A stretch of 64,000 bases of DNA from an uncultured Sphaerochaeta sp. (lineage in GTDB: Bacteria; Spirochaetota; Spirochaetia; Sphaerochaetales; Sphaerochaetaceae). The position numbers were made by a program, and so were the translations under genes. Shown here piece by piece: positions 41,798-51,166 of this stretch; position 1 is the stretch's first letter; the number at the start of each line of letters is the position of its first letter. The stretch is taken from assembly GCF_963677075.1 (NCBI RefSeq), contig NZ_OY781873.1, forward strand, positions 310,001 to 374,000. The letters are read 5' to 3'. Below the pieces are notes generated by a model that saw only the letters and a program-made list of their open reading frames with translations, was not told where the DNA came from and ran no database searches.

Positions 41798-42954
41798 CGT
41801 GTGGACATCTCCCTTAATCGCTTGATAATCGGCGGTAGTTTCTCCAGTACATAGGCAACATCTTCTTCTGTGTTGTATCTTCCGAAACTAAATCGTATTG
41901 AGCCGTGGGCCAGCTCGATATCCACTCCGGAGGCCAGTAATACGTAACTGGGTTCAAGCGACCCACTTGCGCAGGCACTCCCTGTGGAAACCATTATTCC
42001 TTCCATGTCGAGATAGAGCAATATCGATTCCCCTTCTGCATGAGGGAATGACACATCAAGGGTTCCGGGAAGGCAGAACTCTTGGTTACCGTTTACCACC
42101 ACATTGGGAATACGCTCCTCAATGCCCACTCTTAACTTCTCTCTGAGGGTCCAAAGTTTCTTGCTCTCTTCCTCAAGATCACGTTCAGCGAGAGCAGCAG
42201 CAACCCCGATACCAACAATGGATGCTGTATTATAGGTTCCTGCTCTCTTTCCTCCCTCCTGATGGCCACCATGGACCAGAGGGGTATGTGGTGCTTTTGG
42301 CTTTACCGCCAACACTCCGATACCTTTTGGCCCGTAGAACTTGTGTCCAGAAAGGCTGAGATAATCGACGTCCCAAGAGCGCATCGAGACAGGGATTTTT
42401 CCGATCGCCTGTGTTGCATCGGTATGCATATATGCCCCTACCTCATGGGCAAGCTGGGCGATCTCCTTTACCGGTTGGATGGTACCAATCTCATTGTTCC
42501 CTGCCATGACAGAGACCAAGGCTACATCTTCACCGAGATAGGTCTTCATTACTTCCGTGTCTACCCGCCCACTTCCATCAACTGGACACTCATCAACCTT
42601 GTACCCAAGATTCCTAAGATACTTCACAAACTCGTTGATCGAAGGGTGTTCGATGGTTGTGGTCACAATTCGGTTACGTTTCGATCCTAGGTCGATACGC
42701 TCACGAAAGATATTGAAGACGGTATTGTTCGATTCACTGGCCCCGCTGGTGAAAACAATCGATGATGGATCGCAATCAATCAAGGAGGCAAGTGCTTTCC
42801 TGCTTTCTTCTATTGCCATAGCGGCTTCACGACCATAGCTATGCATGCTCGATGCATTCCCAAAGAGGACATTGGCCTGGTGTACAGCCTCGATTACATC
42901 CTCATGCATGGGTGTGGTCGCATTATTGTCCAAGTAAATGGTTTTCTGTTCCAT
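41794..42954 (-). CDS. nifS: Cysteine desulfurase, NifS type
   Basis: A 386-residue PLP enzyme that takes sulfur from cysteine for Fe-S clusters. The start IYLDNNATTPMHEDV, HTDATQAIGKIP, the PLP lysine in LSGHKFYGPKGIG, and the active cysteine loop STGSACASGSLEPS (NifS/IscS-type) are all present. The ATG at 42954 is chosen because GAGG lies seven bases upstream and the protein family begins there; the open frame extends 18 codons further. It is coupled to nifU and lies downstream of the YkgJ-SurE-GalK-like genes. Confidence 0.94.
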   Translation of the reverse strand: MEQKTIYLDNNATTPMHEDVIEAVHQANVLFGNASSMHSYGREAAMAIEESRKALASLIDCDPSSIVFTSGASESNNTVFNIFRERIDLGSKRNRIVTTTIEHPSINEFVKYLRNLGYKVDECPVDGSGRVDTEVMKTYLGEDVALVSVMAGNNEIGTIQPVKEIAQLAHEVGAYMHTDATQAIGKIPVSMRSWDVDYLSLSGHKFYGPKGIGVLAVKPKAPHTPLVHGGHQEGGKRAGTYNTASIVGIGVAAALAERDLEEESKKLWTLREKLRVGIEERIPNVVVNGNQEFCLPGTLDVSFPHAEGESILLYLDMEGIMVSTGSACASGSLEPSYVLLASGVDIELAHGSIRFSFGRYNTEEDVAYVLEKLPPIIKRLREMSTR

Positions 42955-43013
42955 AATTAACCTCATAGAAAACGATAGTGACAGATACCCCTTAGGGTCA
43001 AGCCACACTGCTG

Positions 43014-43370
43014 TTACGCGTTGAATACCTCGTAAAGATCGCTTTCGTCTGAGTCCTCATCAGGACAGGTCTTACTATGGATGAATCGAAGGATTCTCTT
43101 TTTCGCAAATCGAATATGGAATCTTCGTGCCCATTGTACATAGGCACAGTTTTCCTGGAGATATGATGCAAACATGGCACGAATCGGTGTCATTTTTTTG
43201 CATCGGGTAGATTGGCTGAAGCGTTCAGCGTAAATTTTGCACTGTTTTGTTTCAGGATCAAAATGCTCACACCAGCTGTCCAGGTCAATGACTAATTCAC
43301 GACCATAGACTGCTTTTTCGTGGCAGCAAAGCCCACACTTGTGGCATTTATTCTCCCAATTCTTACCCAC
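43014..43370 (-). CDS. YkgJ-type cysteine cluster protein
   Basis: A 118-residue small protein of the YkgJ/UPF0153 family, thought to bind zinc or an Fe-S cluster. Cysteines seen: CHKCGLCC at the N-terminus, then WCEHFDPETKQCKIY and TRCKKMTPI, the usual C-x2-C-x2-CC...C...C...C arrangement. Function unknown. It overlaps the surE stop by eight bases and is followed by nifS after 59 bases, so a link with cluster assembly is possible. Confidence 0.85.
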   Translation of the reverse strand: MGKNWENKCHKCGLCCHEKAVYGRELVIDLDSWCEHFDPETKQCKIYAERFSQSTRCKKMTPIRAMFASYLQENCAYVQWARRFHIRFAKKRILRFIHSKTCPDEDSDESDLYEVFNA

Positions 43371-44163
43371 AACTCTCCCCCTTGCTCAATAATTCAAGCT
43401 TGGTCTGGGATACCGTATGAACCGGGGGAAGGATGGAGATTGCAGTAACACTGATATAGCCCTCTCTTACGGCCTGAAAATCGCTACCTTTGGTGTCACA
43501 ACGCTGAATCGGTTGCACACCACCCTTCATAGAAAGCACAACAGAGGTACCAAAACGTACTGTTGCAGTGTCATAGTAGCGGTTTTTTTCTTGTTGCTTT
43601 GTCTGTACTGCATCATGGTAGTCGAGATAGCTCAACACTCCACTCTTCCATTTTCCATTCCCCTCTCCAGGGGCATTGATATTGATGATGCACTCACTGC
43701 TCGTGAGGGGATAAAATTCCTCAAGATGTTGTACTACAAAGTCCGCAGTACGCTGGAAGGGGTAAGAACCATCCTCGCTTCTTGCACAACTGACTGCCAT
43801 GGACCGCAATCCAGTCAAAGCAGCCTCTCTGGCAGCTCCCACAGTACCCGAGTACAGGATATCCGTGGAAATATTATAGCCATGGTTGATTCCACTGATG
43901 ACCAAATCTGGTTCTTCTGGGAAAATCTTGCCTTTTGAAGCATAGAGGATGCAATCTGCTGGAGTCCCACTGCAATGATACCGGTTCTGACCGTATTCAG
44001 TGATGGTAATATCTTCACGAAGCGTCATTGAGTGGCTACTCGCACTTCTCTCTGCATCGGGAGCACATACCCACACCTCATGACCAGCTCGCAACAGAGC
44101 CTCACTGAGTGTGTTCAGTCCTTCACTTTGATATCCATCATCATTTGTCAGTAGTATCTTCAT
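43363..44163 (-). CDS. surE: 5'/3'-nucleotidase SurE
   Basis: A 266-residue metal-dependent nucleotidase/polyphosphatase. Metal ligands are in LLTNDDGYQSEGL (two Asp), AERSASSHSMT (Ser) and SGINHGYNISTD (Asn), all intact. It hydrolyses nucleoside monophosphates in the cytoplasm and is linked to stationary-phase survival in other bacteria. The ATG overlaps the stop of the GalK-like gene (TAATG), and its end overlaps the YkgJ gene. Confidence 0.93.
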   Translation of the reverse strand: MKILLTNDDGYQSEGLNTLSEALLRAGHEVWVCAPDAERSASSHSMTLREDITITEYGQNRYHCSGTPADCILYASKGKIFPEEPDLVISGINHGYNISTDILYSGTVGAAREAALTGLRSMAVSCARSEDGSYPFQRTADFVVQHLEEFYPLTSSECIININAPGEGNGKWKSGVLSYLDYHDAVQTKQQEKNRYYDTATVRFGTSVVLSMKGGVQPIQRCDTKGSDFQAVREGYISVTAISILPPVHTVSQTKLELLSKGESCG

Positions 44164-45329
44164 TAATGCGCTTGAAACACAACCTTTGCAGGACCGCTTC
44201 CCTCAAATACATACCAACGAGGGTGGAATCCAAAGATGTGCTCGTAGTCCTCCAGACGACCAATATAACTTGGAAGTGCTTGTTTACTCAAGAGGACCAT
44301 GATATTGCCGCTGAAGCCGTTTGCTACCTGAACCGATCCAAGGCACCCATTAAGTTCACCAGCTCGCTTGGTGAGCCAGTCTACCTCAGGGCAAGTTACT
44401 TCAAGAAGGTCCCTGAGCCCAGCCTGGACACGATTCATCATCTTCCCATAGGGTACAGCATCCTTCTCAGTGAGCAATGATGCGGCATCATTGGCGAGCC
44501 TGGATTCCATCAGGATATACTCACAGATGTGGCGGTCTTCCTCATCCAATGGCACCACACGGCCAGAAAGGTCACTCTCAGGAAAGTCCCGCATGAATCC
44601 ACCACTCTTGTACTCACCTAGCCTCTCAAATGCATGTTTGATCGCTTTTCTCTTGCTTCTGATCTCTTCTCGCATCGCATTCGGGGAAATCTTGCTATCC
44701 ACGATGATTGCCACATACTCTTCATTCTTGTTGGTGAATGGAAAAGGCAACCCCTTGTAGGTCACATGCTGAAGATCATAGAACAGTACGGTCTCCTTCT
44801 TTCCATTGAGCATGGTAAGAAGATCACTGATTGAGCATACTTCATTATTGAATGTCGTACATGCCTGATAAGCGATTCTTATCTGGGAGGAAAAACTCAG
44901 CTTAAGACCAAGCAATGCATCAAGGGCAAGGCAGGTCCCAAGCGAGCATGCAGTACTCACCATCTGGGTATCAGCATGGAGGAGGCTTCCTTCGACAGTT
45001 ATATTCATACCTGTGAAATCAGTCCCTTCGCTTGCAAGAACCGAGAACACCGCTTTCAGGAAATTCCCCCATCGGTCTTCCTTGCGATACTTGATATTGT
45101 TTAAGGAGAATCGCTTCCGGTCATTGAGGGTTGGGTTATACAGCCTCACGAGTTGGTCATCCCGGTAAGAGATAGCAACATACAGCGAGGAGTGATCGGT
45201 TCCCACCAAGGACCATCCTCGACATGCGTCCGCGTAACTACCTAGCAAGGTACATGTTCCAGGTACCTGCGCAATCACCAGCGGAGAATCGCCGTATTCC
45301 TTGATGTGTTGTTTTCTGATGTTGTCCAT
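44163..45329 (-). CDS. Galactokinase-like GHMP family protein with degenerate active site
   Basis: A 388-residue protein with galactokinase length and order of segments, but the hallmark motifs have decayed. The RVNLIGEHTDY position reads CTLLGSYADA, losing the catalytic Arg and the sugar-binding Glu and His; the glycine/serine-rich GxGLSSSA phosphate loop reads TQMVSTACS; CGIMDQ reads CSISDL, keeping the Asp. The third motif (GAGFGG) reads ANGFSGN. It is therefore unlikely to be an ordinary galactokinase and may be regulatory or act on another substrate. First gene of the surE-ykgJ-nifS-nifU group, with its own predicted promoter. Confidence 0.75.
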   Translation of the reverse strand: MDNIRKQHIKEYGDSPLVIAQVPGTCTLLGSYADACRGWSLVGTDHSSLYVAISYRDDQLVRLYNPTLNDRKRFSLNNIKYRKEDRWGNFLKAVFSVLASEGTDFTGMNITVEGSLLHADTQMVSTACSLGTCLALDALLGLKLSFSSQIRIAYQACTTFNNEVCSISDLLTMLNGKKETVLFYDLQHVTYKGLPFPFTNKNEEYVAIIVDSKISPNAMREEIRSKRKAIKHAFERLGEYKSGGFMRDFPESDLSGRVVPLDEEDRHICEYILMESRLANDAASLLTEKDAVPYGKMMNRVQAGLRDLLEVTCPEVDWLTKRAGELNGCLGSVQVANGFSGNIMVLLSKQALPSYIGRLEDYEHIFGFHPRWYVFEGSGPAKVVFQAH

Positions 45330-45354
45330 GCCCCAACCTAATTTTTATGGGTCA

Positions 45355-45383
45355 ATTTTAGGATACTTGTCAGCATAATGCAA
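45355..45383 (-). promoter_or_regulatory. Predicted promoter of the GalK-like operon
   Basis: On the minus strand TTGCAT (45383-45378) and TAAAAT (45360-45355) are separated by 17 bases, about 25 bases before the ATG at 45329. Confidence 0.5.
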
Positions 45384-45467
45384 CAAAAAACCTACTTTTG
45401 TATAATTCGGGACTCGTGCATTTCCCCACATGACCAACAAATGCGTGAACAGGAATCCAAAACTTAC

Positions 45468-45504
45468 AAAAAACCCCCTTTCCTGGGTACTCCAAAAAAG
45501 AGGG
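45468..45504 (-). terminator. Intrinsic terminator after rpmE
   Basis: On the minus strand CCCTCTTT (45504-45497) pairs with AAAGGGGG (45481-45474), with one G-U pair and a 15-base loop, followed by six T (45473-45468). Confidence 0.55.
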
Positions 45505-45538
45505 TCTCTTGTATCACTAGACAGGATAATAAAACTGG

Positions 45539-45742
45539 TTAGTTGTTCATGCCATAGCGCTTCTTGAAGCGTTCGATACGACCGGCAGTATCAACCATCT
45601 TCTGGGTTCCAGTAAAGAATGGGTGACAAGCGGAGCAAATTTCAACTTCAAGATTCTTTGCGGTTGTCTTGGTCGTGATTACGTTACCACATGAGCAACG
45701 AACTTCTTTCATTTCATAACGGGGATGAATTCCATCTTTCAT
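45539..45742 (-). CDS. rpmE: 50S ribosomal protein L31, zinc-binding form
   Basis: A 67-residue ribosomal protein. It carries the cysteine set of the zinc-binding (C+) L31 type: CSCG near residue 16 and [10 protein letters not shown] near residue 36, plus the [15 protein letters not shown] tail. GGAGG lies eight bases before the ATG. It sits downstream of rho, an arrangement seen in many bacteria, behind a hairpin that may affect its expression. Confidence 0.95.
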   Translation of the reverse strand: MKDGIHPRYEMKEVRCSCGNVITTKTTAKNLEVEICSACHPFFTGTQKMVDTAGRIERFKKRYGMNN

Positions 45743-45766
45743 TTTAGGTCCTCCAAGGATATGTGT

Positions 45767-45788
45767 TCTGCTGGCTGTAGGCAGCAGA
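45767..45788 (-). repeat. Hairpin between rho and rpmE
   Basis: TCTGCTG and CAGCAGA (7-base arms, 8-base loop) lie between the rho stop and the rpmE ribosome site. No T-run follows on either strand. It could be an rpmE leader structure or a processing site. Confidence 0.4.
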
Positions 45789-45816
45789 CAAATTTCTCTT
45801 TATCTCTTCCTGGTCT

Positions 45817-47655
45817 CTAGTACGCTGCCGAATTCGAAGGAATACCGGTATTGATAGAACGCAAGAACGACTCATTATCCTTTGTCTTCCGAATTTTGTC
45901 AATGAGGAACGGAGTCATCTCTTGGTCGTCCATATCATTGACAGCATTACGCATAAGCCATATTCTGGCAGCTTCATCAGAAGGCAACAACAGGTCTTCA
46001 CGACGGGTCCCACTCTTCTTGATATTGATCGCTGGGAAGAGTCGCTTGTCCGCAAGACGACGGTCCAGGATGATTTCGTTGTTACCAGTTCCCTTGAACT
46101 CTTCAAAGATAACCTCATCCATTCTGGAACCCGTCTCGATTAAACCAGTGGCAACAATGGTAAGGCTGCCACCGAATTCGATGTTCCTCGCAGCACCAAA
46201 GAATCTCTTTGGTTTGTGCAATGCATTCGAGTCTACACCACCACTGAGTATCTTACCACTTGCGGGAACTGTCTGGTTATAGGCACGTGCAAGGCGGGTA
46301 ATTGAATCCAGAAGGATAACAACATCCTTCTTGTGTTCAACGAGCCGTTTTGCTTTCTCAATCACCATCTCAGCTACCTGCACGTGCCTGCTGGCTTGCT
46401 CGTCAAAGGTGGAGGCAATTACCTCTCCCTTGACATGGCGACGCATGTCAGTGACTTCCTCAGGGCGTTCATCAACCAGCAGGACCATCAGGACCACTTC
46501 AGGATGATTCGTACTGATGGAGTTTGCAATCTTCTGAAGAAGCACTGTCTTACCTGTACGGGGAGGGGCAACGATTAAGGAACGTTGGCCCTTTCCGATA
46601 GGGCAGAACATATCGATAATTCTTGTCGACATATCCTCTTCAGCTGTCTCCAGCTTAAGTCTTTGGTCAGGAAACAAGGGAGTCAGGCTATCAAACGGTA
46701 CGCGCATTTTTGCGGTAATCGGCTCATCACCATTTACCTTCAAAATTTTCAAAATGGCAAAGAACCGTTCATTCTCACGTGGAGTCCGGACCTGTCCATA
46801 TACCACATCACCGGTCTTCAGATAGAGACTCTTGATCTGGGCGGGAGAGACGTAGACATCTTCCAAACCTGAGAGATAACTGTTTGAGGGGGAACGGAGG
46901 AACCCAAATCCATCTGGAAGGATTTCCAAGGTACCTGTTCCTACAATCACTCCGCCACTTGCGGTATGCAAGCGAAGAATTTCTGCAACAATTTCCTGCT
47001 TGCGCAAGTCAAGGATGGTATCTGCATTCAGCCCACGATCCAAACCTACCTTGCGAAGTTCGTCAATGGACAGGGTGGTGAAATCTTCAAGCACCAAGAC
47101 AGGAGCCTCAGGATGCTCCTCGATATGTAAATCATTGGAAGATTCTTCTTGATGATTCGGCCGTCCACCCCTATTGGAACCAAAGCTCTGGCTCTTTTGA
47201 TAGGACCCTTTTGAATGGTTTCTGTTCTGGGAATTTCGGTTGTTTCTATTGTTATAGGGTTTGCGATGGTTCTGGTTCGGGTTTTGGTTCTGGCTCTTCT
47301 GCTCCTGTTTGTATTGTGCAGGAGGACGAGAAGTATCTGTTATCTGCTCCTGTTCGGGAGCAGGACTATTCTGTTTATCCTCCAACTCGAGTTGAGGTTG
47401 GTCAGAATCAGAAGAGGTTTTTTTTGCTGTACTCTTGTCAGATTCGCTCTTTTTTGGTCTCCCTCGACGTTTTTTTGGCTCAGGAGCATCCTGTGTCTCC
47501 ACTTTCTGCTCAGCCACATCACTCGTGCTTTCAGGTGCTTTCGCTCCTACAGGGCTCTTTTTTCGGGTCACTCGCCGCATCGGCTTCTTTACAGATTCCT
47601 GCTCAGATGCAACAGCCACGCTGGCTTCATTAAACTCTAATTCTTCGGAAGACAT
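45817..47655 (-). CDS. rho: Transcription termination factor Rho with long disordered head
   Basis: A 612-residue hexameric RNA helicase that ends transcription. Residues about 1-185 are low-complexity: basic segments, an AT-hook-like RGRPKK at 64-69 and an Asn/Gln-rich stretch at about 121-146. Conserved Rho follows: [14 protein letters not shown], the RNA-binding fold with DGFGFLRS, Walker A in [36 protein letters not shown] and [21 protein letters not shown]. The ATG at 47655 is chosen because GGAG lies eight bases upstream and the family tail starts there; 14 more codons are open. A palindrome lies in its leader. Confidence 0.95.
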   Translation of the reverse strand: MSSEELEFNEASVAVASEQESVKKPMRRVTRKKSPVGAKAPESTSDVAEQKVETQDAPEPKKRRGRPKKSESDKSTAKKTSSDSDQPQLELEDKQNSPAPEQEQITDTSRPPAQYKQEQKSQNQNPNQNHRKPYNNRNNRNSQNRNHSKGSYQKSQSFGSNRGGRPNHQEESSNDLHIEEHPEAPVLVLEDFTTLSIDELRKVGLDRGLNADTILDLRKQEIVAEILRLHTASGGVIVGTGTLEILPDGFGFLRSPSNSYLSGLEDVYVSPAQIKSLYLKTGDVVYGQVRTPRENERFFAILKILKVNGDEPITAKMRVPFDSLTPLFPDQRLKLETAEEDMSTRIIDMFCPIGKGQRSLIVAPPRTGKTVLLQKIANSISTNHPEVVLMVLLVDERPEEVTDMRRHVKGEVIASTFDEQASRHVQVAEMVIEKAKRLVEHKKDVVILLDSITRLARAYNQTVPASGKILSGGVDSNALHKPKRFFGAARNIEFGGSLTIVATGLIETGSRMDEVIFEEFKGTGNNEIILDRRLADKRLFPAINIKKSGTRREDLLLPSDEAARIWLMRNAVNDMDDQEMTPFLIDKIRKTKDNESFLRSINTGIPSNSAAY

Positions 47656-47705
47656 AGGATTAACTCCAACGGAAAAGGGAAATGTGTTGCACCTCATCTA
47701 TATAA

Positions 47706-47715
47706 AGGTGCACCT
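47706..47715. repeat. Palindrome in the rho leader
   Basis: AGGTGCACCT is a perfect 10-base palindrome about 50 bases before the rho start. With no central loop it suits a DNA-bound dimer rather than an RNA hairpin. Chance occurrence is possible. Confidence 0.25.
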
Positions 47716-47805
47716 AGTGCCCAGTTCCTTAATTTGTAATACAGAATGTAAGAATATGCGGAATTGGAACGTACTTACTGATAATTCTTTCCGCTGTTTG
47801 GTTCT

Positions 47806-49071
47806 TTAAATATATTGCCACTTCTTAACAGTGTCAAGCAAGCAGGCTCCTTTGATGTATTGGCTTGCAAGAATTAATGCCATTACCGAGGCTCTTCTTC
47901 TTACCGAATCTCTCCCGTAGGATGAGATATGTACTTGTACCGCTGCACTCTCACGAGTTTTTGAGGCAAAGCCAAACCATACAGTTCCTACCGGCTTTTC
48001 AGCTGTCCCTCCATCGGGTCCGGCAATACCACTTACAGAGAGTGCCCAATCAGTTCCCGAGACACGCCTCATTCCTTCAGCCATCTCCAGAACGCATGCT
48101 TCACTGACTGCCCCATATTGCTCCAGGGTCTCATCTCGCACACCAAGCAAGTGCCTCTTTGCCTCATTCGCATAGCTTGCAACCCCTCCCCAGAACCATG
48201 CAGAACTACCAGCCTGGTCGGTGAGTAGCTTTGCAATGTAACCGGAAGTACAGCTCTCAGCTGTGCTTATCGTTTCTCCTCGTTCCTCAAGCAACGAAGT
48301 GAGCAAGCTAGAAGGCTGGACGTCCCCATCCACCACCAGACACTCCCCTACCAGTGACCGAAGACGGTTTGCCATCTCTGTTCGGTCAGATTCACTGCTA
48401 TCAATGAGATACAAGCTTATCTTTAGATCCTGGTACCGGGTACCCCACTGCATCCCGTTGAAGGAAATGGATTTGCAGAGCTCTTCCAGTTTGGATTCAG
48501 GGATAAGGAATGTAGAATACTCGCTACGAGAGAAATCGTCATGCCCTATCAATTGGGCAAGCCAGGGGATTACCTGGTCAAAGAACATGGGATTCATCTC
48601 CCTAGGAGGACCTGGCATTGCAACACAGGCAATCTGTCGTCCTCCATCGGGGATGAAACCTTTGAAACCAGGGGCTGTCCCTAAAGGGTTTGGAATGAGC
48701 TCAAAGCCCTCAGGGATCATGGTCTGTTGCTCGTTGGCACCCCAGATCCGCTGTCCAATTCGTGCATACAAGGTATCGAATGCTTCCTGGTTACGGACCA
48801 GGGGAACCTTGGCAAGATTGGCAACAATGGTACGAGTCATATCGTCACTGGTTGGCCCAAGCCCTCCAGTCATCACTACCAGATCACAATTATCGATGCA
48901 GTCCCTTAGGACATCTCCGATGGTACCATCATCAGGGACAAGCACCATCCGATCAACACGATACCCCAACTGGGTCAACTGACTTGAGATGACTTGGGTA
49001 TGGCGGTCAGCAATGACCCCCCGAGTCAATTCGGTTCCAATGATAAAGAGTGCAGCACTGGTATAGGTCAT
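47806..49071 (-). CDS. cinA: CinA family protein (COG1058 domain plus PncC-type amidase)
   Basis: A 421-residue two-domain protein. The N-terminal domain (1-170; FIIGTELTRGVIADRH, MTGGLGPTSDDMTR) is the COG1058/molybdopterin-binding-like ADP-ribose pyrophosphatase domain; the C-terminal domain (about 265-415) is the nicotinamide mononucleotide deamidase, with the catalytic serine in STAESCTSGYIAKLL and GIAGPDGGTAEKPVGTVWFG. It recycles pyridine nucleotides. The ATG at 49071 forms an ATGA overlap with the lnt stop and matches the family start; a 34-codon upstream extension inside lnt is rejected. Confidence 0.92.
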   Translation of the reverse strand: MTYTSAALFIIGTELTRGVIADRHTQVISSQLTQLGYRVDRMVLVPDDGTIGDVLRDCIDNCDLVVMTGGLGPTSDDMTRTIVANLAKVPLVRNQEAFDTLYARIGQRIWGANEQQTMIPEGFELIPNPLGTAPGFKGFIPDGGRQIACVAMPGPPREMNPMFFDQVIPWLAQLIGHDDFSRSEYSTFLIPESKLEELCKSISFNGMQWGTRYQDLKISLYLIDSSESDRTEMANRLRSLVGECLVVDGDVQPSSLLTSLLEERGETISTAESCTSGYIAKLLTDQAGSSAWFWGGVASYANEAKRHLLGVRDETLEQYGAVSEACVLEMAEGMRRVSGTDWALSVSGIAGPDGGTAEKPVGTVWFGFASKTRESAAVQVHISSYGRDSVRRRASVMALILASQYIKGACLLDTVKKWQYI

Positions 49072-50732
49072 TCTGGTTTCTGCCTGTCCTTGGTGAAATA
49101 TCGATACAAACGATACAGCATACCTCCTGCAAGAAGGATTGCTGATAGATAAACGGTTAGATATGCAAACCAATTTACATACCGGGTATAGATGGTATTC
49201 CCGTACGATTCTCCGCTGAATACCGGTACATCATAGATATGGTAGCCAACGGTAAAGGGTTCCATAGGATCAACAATCTTTCCATTCACATCAATCACAC
49301 AGGTCATTCCGCTATTGGTGCCGCGAACTGTGGTTCTTCGGTTCTCAATTGATCTAAAAACTGCCAAACCAAGGTGTTGCATCTCAGCCGAGACAGCTTT
49401 CGACCACCCATCATTGGTCATGTTTACGATGACATCAGCGCCACTGGCAACAAAGTCAGCGTTCAGATACCCGAAGACATCCTCGAAGCAGATCGGGGTA
49501 GAGAACTTCACACCCTCCTCAGTCTCAAACACCACAGGGTCATAGCCGGTCTCCCACCAGTTATAATCATTTGCAAGCAGGAGATTATAGAGCCAAGGCA
49601 TCTGCTTTTCATAGGGGAAGTGTTCTGTGAAGGGCACCAGATGTTGCTTTCTATAGGTGTTCTTGATCCTTCCATCTTCAAAGAATATGACTGTGTTGTA
49701 ATCGGTACGGTTCCATGAGCCATTCTCACTGAAAGCTGGCTTACTGGGGTCTTCAATGACTCCCTCAGGATTACCCGTTACCAGGGGAATGGGAAGCGAC
49801 TTACCGAATTCAACAAACTCCTCTACCAAGGCGGATGTTGCAGGGTCGGAAGGATAGTTTTCATGCCAAGCTACTGATGGCACGAAGGCTGTCTCAGACC
49901 AGAGAATAATATCGGGGTCTTCGCTCAATGCCTCCAGGCTCATCTTACGCAACGTGTTGAAGTTCCGCTTGTAGGTGGCATACCCGCCCTCCCAGGTATC
50001 TGCACTATGCTGAATGGTTGCCACTCTCCAGGTTTTATCAGGTTCCTGGGCATTCCAGTACGCCATGGATGCAAATCCAAAGATCAAGGTTGCCAGCAGG
50101 GCTACCCCATATGTGATGATGAACGCAAAGTGTTCCCTCAGGTAACCCCTCAAGGAAAACTCCCTGTCATGGTACCATCTGTGAAGATAGGAACCAAGAA
50201 AGGTCTGAGGCATCACCAATAGGAAGGTGACTCCCCAGATTCCAAAAATTTCGGAAATCTGGATAAGAGGAAGATAACGGTAGACGGCAGACCCCAGGGT
50301 CCCATAGGGGTACCCCGCAAACCAATCCTGACTCAGATAGGAGTATGCGACCCATACCAAGGCTTCAACCAAATATCCGTATTTCTTGAACAGCTTCTGC
50401 GCTGCCTTAAGTACGGGGAAGAGCATCAGCATCTCCCCTCCCTTGATAATCGGTACGATCAGGATTGCAAGGGGGTGGAAGGTCTTGAGCCAGTAGTTGA
50501 AGAAGAGATAGAACATGAAACCGTAGAAGAAACCATAGATTGGGGTCAACTTCCAGCTTGTGTTCCTGATTACTGCGAATACAGGAATCAGTGATACCAT
50601 TGCGACAAACCCAATGCCATTGGCCGAAATGAGACCAGGGAAAGCAATTGAGTAGACAAATGCCGATACTAATAACACAAGAACCTCAGAACAAACCGTT
50701 CTGAGGTTCCGTCTTGCATGCAAGTCAACCAA
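49068..50732 (-). CDS. lnt: Apolipoprotein N-acyltransferase
   Basis: A 554-residue inner-membrane enzyme that adds the third acyl chain to lipoproteins. About seven helices occupy residues 1-220 and one more sits at the C-terminus; the nitrilase-like domain carries the catalytic triad: Glu in LWSETAFVP, Lys in YRKQHLVPFTEHFP and Cys in PICFEDVFGY. It makes mature triacylated lipoproteins for export, which bears on the LolA-like modules in this window. Translation seems to start at TTG (50732) after GGAG; lies 34 bases downstream of the HU gene. Confidence 0.93.
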   Translation of the reverse strand: MVDLHARRNLRTVCSEVLVLLVSAFVYSIAFPGLISANGIGFVAMVSLIPVFAVIRNTSWKLTPIYGFFYGFMFYLFFNYWLKTFHPLAILIVPIIKGGEMLMLFPVLKAAQKLFKKYGYLVEALVWVAYSYLSQDWFAGYPYGTLGSAVYRYLPLIQISEIFGIWGVTFLLVMPQTFLGSYLHRWYHDREFSLRGYLREHFAFIITYGVALLATLIFGFASMAYWNAQEPDKTWRVATIQHSADTWEGGYATYKRNFNTLRKMSLEALSEDPDIILWSETAFVPSVAWHENYPSDPATSALVEEFVEFGKSLPIPLVTGNPEGVIEDPSKPAFSENGSWNRTDYNTVIFFEDGRIKNTYRKQHLVPFTEHFPYEKQMPWLYNLLLANDYNWWETGYDPVVFETEEGVKFSTPICFEDVFGYLNADFVASGADVIVNMTNDGWSKAVSAEMQHLGLAVFRSIENRRTTVRGTNSGMTCVIDVNGKIVDPMEPFTVGYHIYDVPVFSGESYGNTIYTRYVNWFAYLTVYLSAILLAGGMLYRLYRYFTKDRQKPE

Positions 50733-50766
50733 GAGATTTTCTCCTAATTATTGGAAATGTAGAAGG

Positions 50767-51087
50767 TTATTCCTTCTCCGATTTATTATCACGCAAATCC
50801 CACACATAGTCCTTGAGTTCTTTGCCTGGACGGAAAATGGCAACTCCATGTGTTTCGACGGCAACAATGGCGCCAGTCTTTGGATTACGCGCTCTTTCAC
50901 GGCCCTTGCGAGTACGAACCTCAAATGTTCCAAATCCACGAAGCTCAATGACCTGATCATTCCTCAGTCCGTTTTTCACTTCTTCAAAGAACTCATCAAT
51001 GATTGTATGAATGTCGGCCCTATTCAGTCCATGCTTCTCATGGAGACTCTCGATTATGGCTGCTTTTGTTAACTTTGGTCCTGCCAT
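50767..51087 (-). CDS. HU/IHF family DNA-binding protein
   Basis: A 106-residue nucleoid protein of the HU/IHF family: helical N-terminus (TKAAIIESLHEKHGLNRADIHTIIDEFFEEVK), IELRGFGTFEVR, and the DNA-contacting arm GRERARNPKTG. A short charged tail extends beyond the ~90-residue core. Whether it is HU or an IHF-like protein cannot be told. AAGGAG lies six bases before the ATG. It is between rpsT and lnt on the same strand. Confidence 0.93.
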   Translation of the reverse strand: MAGPKLTKAAIIESLHEKHGLNRADIHTIIDEFFEEVKNGLRNDQVIELRGFGTFEVRTRKGRERARNPKTGAIVAVETHGVAIFRPGKELKDYVWDLRDNKSEKE

Positions 51088-51124
51088 GGTTACTCCTTAA
51101 ACACGTTCTATACGCATGTTTACA

Positions 51125-51143
51125 TACCGATCAACAATCGGTA
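51125..51143. repeat. Inverted repeat between rpsT and the HU gene
   Basis: TACCGAT (51125-51131) and ATCGGTA (51137-51143) flank five bases. No T-run follows in the minus direction, so it is not a standard terminator; an operator or mRNA hairpin is possible. Confidence 0.4.
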
Positions 51144-51166
51144 CGTTCATCATTCTGACTTACTGA

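Noticed and set aside
49072..49173. N-terminal extension of CinA
   Set aside because: The 34 extra residues lie inside lnt, while the ATG at 49071 overlaps the lnt stop and matches the family start.
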